This document shows, piece after piece, positions 7,256-12,549 of a stretch of DNA of 12,549 bases. A model generated the notes under the pieces. That model searched no databases, was not told the origin of the DNA, and saw only the letters and a list, made by a program, of their open reading frames with translations. Origin of the DNA: an uncultured Gammaproteobacteria bacterium. GTDB lineage: Bacteria; Pseudomonadota; Gammaproteobacteria; Rariloculales; Rariloculaceae. How positions within the stretch are numbered: position 1 is the first letter of the stretch; each line of letters starts with the position of its first letter. The stretch covers positions 1 to 12,549 of the forward strand of contig CAMPKU010000125.1 of the NCBI GenBank assembly GCA_946887385.1, given 5' to 3'. Position numbers and translations under genes: made by a program.

Positions 7256-7525
7256 ATGAGCTTTATTTTGTGGTTAATCGTAGGCGGAGTGCTCGGCTGG
7301 GTCGCGAGCATGATCATGGGAACGAACGACAATCAGGGCAAGTTGCTCAACATCGTGGTCGGCATCGTAGGTGCTTTTCTCGGCGGGCTCCTGCTCGCGC
7401 CGCTGTTCGACACCGGCACGATCAATCAGGGCGACTTCAGCTTCAGCTCGCTCCTGGTGTCGCTGTTGGGTGCCGTGATACTGCTCGCCATCGTGGGCTT
7501 CTTCCGCCGCCGCCGGAGCGTATAA
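7256..7525 (+). CDS. GlsB/YeaQ/YmgE family small membrane protein
   Basis: An 89-residue inner-membrane protein of the Transglycosylase-associated (GlsB/YeaQ/YmgE) family, often induced by stress but without a defined biochemical activity. Three hydrophobic segments are visible at about 2-21, 31-51 and 64-83. They are rich in small residues (GGVLGWVASMIMG, GIVGAFLGGLL), typical of the family, and the protein ends in a basic tail FFRRRRSV that should lie in the cytoplasm. The ATG at 7256 starts the first membrane segment directly. A weak AGGCG precedes it, and a short hairpin lies just upstream. The gene stands alone: it is divergent from the CE15-type gene and followed by 165 bp before tupB. 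Confidence 0.9.
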   Translation: MSFILWLIVGGVLGWVASMIMGTNDNQGKLLNIVVGIVGAFLGGLLLAPLFDTGTINQGDFSFSSLLVSLLGAVILLAIVGFFRRRRSV

Positions 7526-7540
7526 CGTCCGCGTAGGTCC

Positions 7541-7577
7541 GCGGGCGCTCGGCGCGCAACCCAGCGCGCGGGCGCTC
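7541..7577. repeat. GC-rich repeat cluster after the YeaQ-like gene
   Basis: GCGGGCGCTC occurs twice (7541-7550 and 7568-7577), 27 bp apart. Between the copies, GCGCGC (7552-7557) and GCGCGC (7564-7569) can pair into a 6-bp stem with a 6-base loop. This is the only structured element shortly after the YeaQ-like stop codon, so it may end or stabilise that transcript. There is no T-run, and a standard intrinsic terminator is not supported. Confidence 0.25.
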
Positions 7578-7619
7578 CCCGACCGCGAAGCTTGCTGGTA
7601 TCGTGCCGGCCTGCCACGG

Positions 7620-7660
7620 CTCGCGCTATCGGTCGGGCGCAGCTAGAGTCTCGCGCTTAT
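7620..7660. promoter_or_regulatory. Paired direct repeats upstream of tupB, candidate regulator site
   Basis: CTCGCGCT appears at 7620-7627, followed by AT, and again at 7650-7657, followed by TAT. The copies are exactly 30 bp apart, about three helical turns, and the second ends 33 bp before the tupB start codon. Such spacing suits a regulator binding one face of the DNA. Tungstate and molybdate transporters are often controlled by ModE- or TunR-like proteins, but I cannot match these repeats to a known site. Confidence 0.25.
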
Positions 7661-7690
7661 GCACTTCCAGCACTCCGCACGCAGGTCTGA

Positions 7691-8395
7691 ATGGGGGACT
7701 TAGGATCGGCGTTCGCCGAAGCCGCTCGCCTTATCGCGGCCGCGGACCCAACGCTGTACGGCATTGTCCTGCTGAGCCTTCAAGTGAGCCTAACGGCCGT
7801 GATAGCGGCGACCGCGCTCGGCTTGCCGCTCGGCGCGGCGCTCGCGATCCGTCGCTTTCCGGGCCGGCAAGTGCTGCTCGTCACACTGAACGCGCTCATG
7901 GGTCTGCCGCCCGTGGTGGTCGGGCTGCTCGTGTATCTGCTGCTGTCCCGGGCGGGTCCGCTCGGCGAGCTCGGCCTCCTATTTACTCCGGCCGCCATGG
8001 TGATCGCTCAAACGGTTCTGGTCGTGCCCATCATCGCCGGACTGTCGCGGCAGGTGGTCGAGGACGCGTGGCACGAGTACGCGGAGCAGTTGCGCTCGCT
8101 CGGCGCAACGCCTTCCACGGCGGCGGCCACGCTGGTTTGGGACACGCGCTACTCGCTCGTCACGGTGGTCTTGGCGGGCTTCGGCCGAGCTGCGGCGGAG
8201 GTCGGCGCCGTGATGATCGTGGGCGGCAACATCGACGGCGTCACGCGCGTGATGACGACGGCCATTTCGCTGGAGACGAGCAAGGGCGACCTGCCGCTCG
8301 CGCTGGGCCTCGGCATCATCCTCGTCGCCGTGGTCTTTCTCATCAACGCAGCCGCGCAGATCATCAAAGCCGCTGCCGTTCGCCGCTACGGATAG
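7691..8395 (+). CDS. tupB: Tungstate ABC transporter permease (TupB)
   Basis: The 234-residue membrane subunit of a tungstate importer, working as a dimer with the TupC ATPase and the periplasmic binding protein TupA. Hydrophobic segments are visible at about 22-50, 60-86, 95-118, 155-178 and 201-226. The cytoplasmic EAA-type loop that contacts the ATPase lies near 130-170 (EQLRSLGATPSTAAA, then the conserved G before RAAAEVGAVMIVGGN). This last motif and IDGVTRVMTTAI are typical of TupB/WtpB-type permeases. The ATG at 7691 has a modest CAGG about 6 bp upstream. It is the first gene of a compact operon: the tupC start follows its stop by 6 bp. The tungstate assignment leans on the TupA gene downstream. 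Confidence 0.9.
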   Translation: MGDLGSAFAEAARLIAAADPTLYGIVLLSLQVSLTAVIAATALGLPLGAALAIRRFPGRQVLLVTLNALMGLPPVVVGLLVYLLLSRAGPLGELGLLFTPAAMVIAQTVLVVPIIAGLSRQVVEDAWHEYAEQLRSLGATPSTAAATLVWDTRYSLVTVVLAGFGRAAAEVGAVMIVGGNIDGVTRVMTTAISLETSKGDLPLALGLGIILVAVVFLINAAAQIIKAAAVRRYG

Positions 8396-8401
8396 ACGGC
8401 C

Positions 8402-9110
8402 GTGCTGCCGCTCATTCTGGAGGACGTGTCTTTCATCGCCGGCGGCCGCGCGATCATCGACCGCGTGTCGTGCGAATTCACTCCGGGGCCGCGCACGCTG
8501 ATCCTGGGCGCCAACGGCTCCGGCAAGAGCGTGCTGATGCGTCTCTGCCACGGGCTGCTGCTGCCGACGTCGGGCCGCATCGTGTGGCGCGGCAGCCGCG
8601 ACGAACGCCGGCCGCGCGCTCAGGCGATGGTGTTTCAGCGGCCGATCATGCTGCGCCGATCGGCGCTCGGCAATGTGACCTACGGGCTCGCGCTCGCCGG
8701 GGTGTCGCGCGCGGAAAGCGAGCGGCGCGCGCGCCGCGCTCGAGTCGGTGGGCTTGAGCTCCGTCGCCAGTCGTCCGGCGCGGGTTCTCTCCGGCGGCGA
8801 GCAGCAAAAGCTCGCGCTCGCGCGCGCCTGGGCGCTCGAGCCCGAAGTCCTGTTCCTCGACGAGCCCACGGCCAATCTCGACCCCAGCGCCAGCCGCGAG
8901 GTGGAGCGCATCGTCGATCAAATCCATACGAGCGGCACCAAGATCGTGATGACGACTCATAATCTTGGCCAAGCGCGCCGCGTCGCCGACGAGATCCTGT
9001 TCTTGAGCGCCGGGCGCCTCGCAGACCACGCGCCGGTGGAGCGCTTCTTTGCGCAGCCATCGACGGCAGAAGCTGCCGCCTTCATCAAGGGAGAGCTGCC
9101 ATGGACTTGA
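8402..9110 (+). pseudogene. tupC: Tungstate ABC transporter ATP-binding protein (TupC), apparent one-base frameshift
   Basis: The ATPase that powers the tungstate importer. Two overlapping frames together give all ABC motifs. The first frame (GTG at 8402) holds Walker A GANGSGKS (36-43) and the Q-loop MVFQRP. The second holds the signature LSGGEQQ, Walker B VLFLDEP, and the H-loop histidine in MTTHN. The shift falls in the CG-rich run near 8722-8740. Removing one C from the pair at 8734-8735 joins the frames as ERRARALESVGL and gives a 235-residue protein, the normal size. As written, the first frame reads on to 8962 in junk without the signature or Walker B, so the product would be inactive. 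A sequencing or assembly error in this alternating GC run is at least as likely as a real mutation. The end overlaps the tupA start by 10 bp, so coupling is expected. Confidence 0.88.
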
Positions 9111-9934
9111 AAAGCCACGCGTTGCGCATCGTGCAACTGCTCCTCGCCGTCGCCTGTACGAACAGCGCGCTGGCGCAACGATTCATCACGGTGGCGTCCA
9201 CTACCTCCACCGAGCAGTCGGGGCTCTTCGGGCACGTTCTGCCGACCTTCGAGGAGAAAACCGGCATCGATGTACGCGTTGTGGCGCTCGGCACGGGCCA
9301 GGCACTCGATCTCGCGCGCCGCGGCGACGCAGACGTGGTGCTCGTGCACGCGAAGTCCGCCGAAGAGGCGTTCGTGCGCGAGGGCCACGCCGTGCAGCGC
9401 TTGCCGGTCATGTACAACGACTTCGTGATCATCGGGCCGCAAGCGGACCCGGCCGGCATCGCGGGCGGCACCGATGCGCTAAACGCCTTACGTAAGATCA
9501 AGGAGGCGGCCGCGACGTTCGTCTCGCGCGGCGATCGCAGCGGCACGCATACGGCCGAGCTCGCGCTGTGGACGGCGGCGGGCATCGACATCGCCGCGGA
9601 GAAGGGACCGTGGTATCGGGAGACGGGACAAGGCATGGGCCCCGCGCTCAATACGGCCTCGTCGATGAACGCGTATCTGCTCGCGGATCGCGGCACTTGG
9701 CTGGCCTTCAATAATCGCGGCGACCTCGCCGTTCTCGTCGAAGGCGATCGGCGCCTCTTGAATCAATACGGCGTCATGCTCGTGAACCCCGACGCGCACC
9801 CACACGTGAAGCGCGCCGACGGTCAGGCGTTCGTGGATTGGCTGGTGTCGCCGGAAGGACAAGCGGCGATCGCCGGCTACAAGATCGACGGCGAGCAGCT
9901 TTTCTTTCCGAATGCCGGCGAGCCGGGAGCGTGA
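9101..9934 (+). CDS. tupA: Tungstate-binding periplasmic protein (TupA)
   Basis: The 277-residue periplasmic receptor of the importer. Residues 1-25 form a signal peptide ending NSALA before QRF. The mature protein carries the TupA hallmark STTSTEQSGL (33-42), whose Thr/Ser cluster contributes to oxyanion binding in characterised TupA proteins. It also has GTGQALDLARRGDADVVLVHA, VMYNDFVIIGP and SRGDRSGTH (142-150), all typical of TupA and unlike ModA. This makes tungstate the preferred substrate over molybdate. The start is ATG at 9101, inside the end of tupC. The gene appears intact and last in the operon, with its stop 14 bp from the convergent fdsD stop. The order tupB-tupC-tupA, with the receptor last, differs from the common tupA-B-C. 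Confidence 0.93.
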   Translation: MDLKSHALRIVQLLLAVACTNSALAQRFITVASTTSTEQSGLFGHVLPTFEEKTGIDVRVVALGTGQALDLARRGDADVVLVHAKSAEEAFVREGHAVQRLPVMYNDFVIIGPQADPAGIAGGTDALNALRKIKEAAATFVSRGDRSGTHTAELALWTAAGIDIAAEKGPWYRETGQGMGPALNTASSMNAYLLADRGTWLAFNNRGDLAVLVEGDRRLLNQYGVMLVNPDAHPHVKRADGQAFVDWLVSPEGQAAIAGYKIDGEQLFFPNAGEPGA

Positions 9935-9948
9935 CGCGCAAGCCGGCG

Positions 9949-10176
9949 CTAACGGCCGTTCGCGGACGCAGCAAGCTTCTCGACGGCGCGCGCTGCGATC
10001 GGCGATAGGTCCACGAGCTGCTTGTGGTGTCCGTCCACGATCGCGGCACGCATTGCGGGTGTCCAGAAGCGCGCGAGGTGATCGGCAACCGTAACGGCGA
10101 TCTTGTCCTTGTCGGCGCCGTAATCGCTGTTGGCCGCGATTTGGTTCGCCATCTTGACGAGCTTCTCGACGTCCAT
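9949..10176 (-). CDS. fdsD: NAD-dependent formate dehydrogenase delta subunit (FdsD)
   Basis: A 75-residue cytosolic protein of the formate dehydrogenase delta family, a small accessory subunit of soluble NAD-linked formate dehydrogenases. Family features are the N-terminal helix EKLVKMANQIAANS, then HLARFWTPAMR (33-43) and a C-terminal helix with AARAVEKL. No cofactor-binding cysteines are present. The ATG at 10176 lies 10 bp after the fdsA stop, so the two are surely co-transcribed; the ribosome-binding site is poor, which again suggests coupling. In the well-studied fdsGBACD operons fdsC separates fdsA from fdsD, but here they are adjacent. The gene ends 14 bp from the tupA stop on the other strand. 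Confidence 0.9.
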   Translation of the reverse strand: MDVEKLVKMANQIAANSDYGADKDKIAVTVADHLARFWTPAMRAAIVDGHHKQLVDLSPIAARAVEKLAASANGR

Positions 10177-10186
10177 TCGACCAGGC

Positions 10187-12549
10187 TCAGCTCGCCTTCG
10201 CAGGCTGACGCGCGCGATTCAAGTGAGCGAGCTGCTCCTCGGTGAACTTCGCGAACTTCAGCTGCCAATCGGACAGCTTCGTAACCTTCGACGCCTGCAC
10301 CGCCGTGACCTTGTACTCGGGGCAGTTCGTGGCCCAGTCCGAGTTGTCGGTCGTTACCACGTTCGCTCCCGAGAATGGATGGTGGAACGTGGTGTAGACG
10401 ACGCCGGGCTGGATGCGCTCGCTGATGACGGCGCGCAGCACGGTCTCGCCCGCGCGGCTCTGTAGGCCGACCCAGTCGCCATTCTCGATGCCGCGCTGCT
10501 CGGCGTCGTGCGGATGGATTTCGAGCACGTCCTCGTCGTGCCACTGCACGTTCTCGGTGCGGCGCGTCTGCGCGCCGACGTTGTATTGGCTCAAAGTGCG
10601 GCCCGTCGTGAGTAGCAGCGGGTACTTGCGCGTCGTGACCTCGTCGGTCGGCACGTACGGCGTTGCCTTGAACATGCCCTTGCCGCGCACGAACTCATCC
10701 ACGTGCATCGTCGGCGTGCCGTTCTCGGCCTTGTCGTTGCACGGCCACTGAATGCTGCCGAGCTGGTCGAGCTTCTCGTAGCTGACGCCCGTGAACGTCG
10801 GCGTCAGGCGCGCAATCTCGTCCATGATCTCGCGCGGGTGCGAGTAATTCATCGGGTAGCCGAGCGCCTGTGCGAGGCGCTGAGTCACCTCCCAGTCGGC
10901 GAGGCCCGCCAGCGGCTCCATGACTTTGCGAACCGGCGAGATGCGCCGTTCCGCGTTCGTGAAGGTGCCGTCCTTCTCGAGGAACGACGAGCCCGGCAAG
11001 AACACGGTCGCCAGCTTCGCCGTCTCGTTGAGAAAAATATCCTGCACGATCATGCACTCGAGCGACGACAGCGCCGCCGTCACGTGATGCGTGTCGGGAT
11101 CCGACTGCGCGACGTCCTCGCCTTGGATGTACATCGCCTTGAACGTGCCGGCCACGGCGGCATCGAACATGTTCGGAATGCGCATGCCGGGATGAGGCTC
11201 GATCTCGACGCCCCATGCCTGGCTGAAGACCGCGCGCACGGCCGGGTCCGAAACGTGCCGGTAACCGGGCAGCTCGTGCGGGAACGAGCCCATGTCGCAG
11301 CTCCCTTGCACGTTGTTTTGCCCGCGCAGCGGATTTACGCCGACGCCTTCGCGGCCGATGTTGCCCGTGCACATCGCGAGGTTCGCGATGGCCATCACCG
11401 TGGTCGAGCCTTGGCTGTGCTCCGTGACGCCGAGGCCGTAGTAAATGGCCCCATTCGGCTGCGACGCGTACAAGCGCGCCGCGCCGCGCACGAGCTCGGG
11501 CGCCACGCCGGTCTCCTCGAATAGGTGCTCCGGCGAGTTCAGGGGATCGAGGATGAACTCTTTCCAGGCTCTGAAGCCGTCGTTGTCGCAGCGCTCCTGG
11601 ATAAACTGTTTGGCCTCGAGGCCTTCGCTCATGATGACGTGCGCGAGCGCATTGACGACCGCAACGTTCGTGCCGGGGCGCAGCTGCAGGTGGTAGTCCG
11701 CCTGCACGTGCGGCGAGCGCACCAGGCCGATCTCGCGCGGGTCGAGCACGATGAGCTTGGCTCCCTCGCGCAATCGGCGCTTCATCTGCGAGGCGAACAC
11801 GGGGTGCGCGTCCGTCGGATTCGCGCCGATGACGACGATGACGTCGGACTTCATGACGGAGTCGAACGCCTGTGTGCCGGCCGACTCGCCGAGCGTGGCC
11901 TTGAGCCCGAAGCCCGTCGGCGAGTGGCACACGCGAGCGCACGTGTCGACGTTGTTGTTGCCGAACGCGGCGCGCACGAGCTTCTGGACGAGGTAGGTCT
12001 CCTCGTTCGTGCAGCGCGACGAGGTGATGCCGCCCACCGCGTCCTTGCCGTACTTCGCCTGAATGCTCCTGATCTTGCTCGCGGCGAACGTGAAGGCCTC
12101 GTCCCACGACACTTCGCGCCACGCCTCGTGGATGGTCTCGCGAATCATCGGCTTCGTGATGCGATCCTTGTGCGTCGCATAGCCGAAGGCGAATCGGCCT
12201 TTCACGCACGAGTGGCCGTGGTTCGCGTGGCCGTCCTTGTTCGGCACCATGCGCACCACTTCTTGGCCTTTCATCTCGGCGCGGAACGAGCAGCCGACGC
12301 CGCAGTACGCGCACGTCGTGATGACCGAGTGCTCGGGCACGCCCTTCTCGACGAGCCCGTTTTCGGTGAGCGTGGCCGTGGGACACGCCTGCACGCAGGC
12401 GCCGCAGGACACGCACTCGGAATCGAGGAACGGCTGGTTCTCGCTGGCGCTCACTTTGGAATCGAAGCCGCGCCCGTCGATCGTAAGCGCGAACGTGCCC
12501 TGCACTTCCTCGCAAGCGCGCACGCAGCGCGAGCAGACGATGCACTTCG
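10187..12549 (-). CDS. fdsA: NAD-dependent formate dehydrogenase alpha subunit (FdsA), 5' end cut by the window
   Basis: The catalytic subunit that interconverts formate and CO2 at a bis-MGD molybdenum or tungsten centre. It passes electrons through iron-sulfur clusters to the FdsB/FdsG diaphorase, which should lie off the right edge. 786 C-terminal residues are visible. In order: two [4Fe-4S] ferredoxin motifs (KCIVCSRCVRAC at 1-12 and ECVSCGACVQACP at 44-56), a third cluster site TCAYCGVGC (78-86) with C114, then the molybdopterin oxidoreductase domain and, from about 660, the C-terminal cofactor-binding domain (LLLTTGRTLSQYN, TTFHHPFSGANV). The metal ligand is cysteine, codon 11929-11927, in CARVCHSPT, where E. 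coli FdhF has selenocysteine. The ferredoxin-type N-terminus marks the soluble NAD-linked class. The frame is open to the edge, so the GTG at 12523 is internal. It converges with the tungstate transporter, which suggests a tungsten option. Confidence 0.95.
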   Translation of the reverse strand, partial: KCIVCSRCVRACEEVQGTFALTIDGRGFDSKVSASENQPFLDSECVSCGACVQACPTATLTENGLVEKGVPEHSVITTCAYCGVGCSFRAEMKGQEVVRMVPNKDGHANHGHSCVKGRFAFGYATHKDRITKPMIRETIHEAWREVSWDEAFTFAASKIRSIQAKYGKDAVGGITSSRCTNEETYLVQKLVRAAFGNNNVDTCARVCHSPTGFGLKATLGESAGTQAFDSVMKSDVIVVIGANPTDAHPVFASQMKRRLREGAKLIVLDPREIGLVRSPHVQADYHLQLRPGTNVAVVNALAHVIMSEGLEAKQFIQERCDNDGFRAWKEFILDPLNSPEHLFEETGVAPELVRGAARLYASQPNGAIYYGLGVTEHSQGSTTVMAIANLAMCTGNIGREGVGVNPLRGQNNVQGSCDMGSFPHELPGYRHVSDPAVRAVFSQAWGVEIEPHPGMRIPNMFDAAVAGTFKAMYIQGEDVAQSDPDTHHVTAALSSLECMIVQDIFLNETAKLATVFLPGSSFLEKDGTFTNAERRISPVRKVMEPLAGLADWEVTQRLAQALGYPMNYSHPREIMDEIARLTPTFTGVSYEKLDQLGSIQWPCNDKAENGTPTMHVDEFVRGKGMFKATPYVPTDEVTTRKYPLLLTTGRTLSQYNVGAQTRRTENVQWHDEDVLEIHPHDAEQRGIENGDWVGLQSRAGETVLRAVISERIQPGVVYTTFHHPFSGANVVTTDNSDWATNCPEYKVTAVQASKVTKLSDWQLKFAKFTEEQLAHLNRARQPAKAS

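Noticed and set aside
5682..7259. Long plus-strand frame (525 codons) opposite the CE15-type gene
   Set aside because: It has no recognisable motif and an Arg/Ala-rich composition. The opposite strand has a signal peptide, a ribosome-binding site and esterase motifs.
9951..9960. AACGGCCGTT palindrome between tupA and fdsD as a two-way terminator
   Set aside because: It lies within the last codons of fdsD, has no room for a loop and no T-run on either side.
11927..11929. Selenocysteine at the formate dehydrogenase active site
   Set aside because: The codon on the minus strand is TGC (Cys), not TGA, and nothing downstream needs recoding.
10695..12545. Long minus-strand frame (616 codons) overlapping fdsA in another frame
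   Set aside because: It is an Arg-rich out-of-frame copy of fdsA; the fdsA frame carries all the cluster and cofactor motifs.

Overview
The window looks like chromosomal DNA from a GC-rich proteobacterium. An integron-type integrase, a PabB close to the E. coli form, and an NAD-linked formate dehydrogenase of the Fds type all fit Gamma- or Betaproteobacteria; I lean to Gammaproteobacteria but the sequence does not settle it. There are no rRNA or tRNA genes, no insertion sequences and no CRISPR arrays. Genes are packed very tightly: several neighbours are 1 to 14 bp apart or overlap.

Left edge (1-1213): the end of an integron. A complete integron integrase gene (intI, 236-1213, +) is preceded by a 137-bp region with a candidate attI recombination core (147-153), a candidate cassette promoter pointing left (151-180) and a 7-bp inverted repeat (176-201). 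An ORF of unknown function runs off the left edge on the minus strand (98-1). It is in the position and orientation of the first gene cassette, so the cassette array should continue left of the window.

Middle (1222-7525): chromosomal genes. On the minus strand lie an M48-family periplasmic metalloprotease broken by one in-frame TAG, a secreted protein of unknown function overlapping its 3' end, and pabB (folate synthesis). They look like one transcription unit. Divergent from the protease is an alpha/beta hydrolase. It runs head-on, with a 1-bp gap, into a secreted CE15-type (glucuronoyl esterase-like) enzyme on the minus strand. A small GlsB/YeaQ/YmgE-type membrane protein is divergent from the esterase.

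Right (7691-12549): a metal and enzyme module. A tungstate ABC transporter in the order tupB-tupC-tupA (+) converges on the end of a formate dehydrogenase operon (minus): fdsA, cut by the right edge, then fdsD. The transporter would supply the metal for the bis-MGD cofactor of the dehydrogenase. tupC carries an apparent one-base frameshift. The fdsC chaperone gene, which in the classical operon sits between fdsA and fdsD, is absent from that position.

The most interesting parts are the integron boundary, the two single-base lesions in otherwise intact genes (M48 and tupC), and the pairing of a tungstate transporter with a cysteine-type NAD-linked formate dehydrogenase. I found no clearly new multi-gene system. 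The best place for one is the cassette array just outside the left edge.
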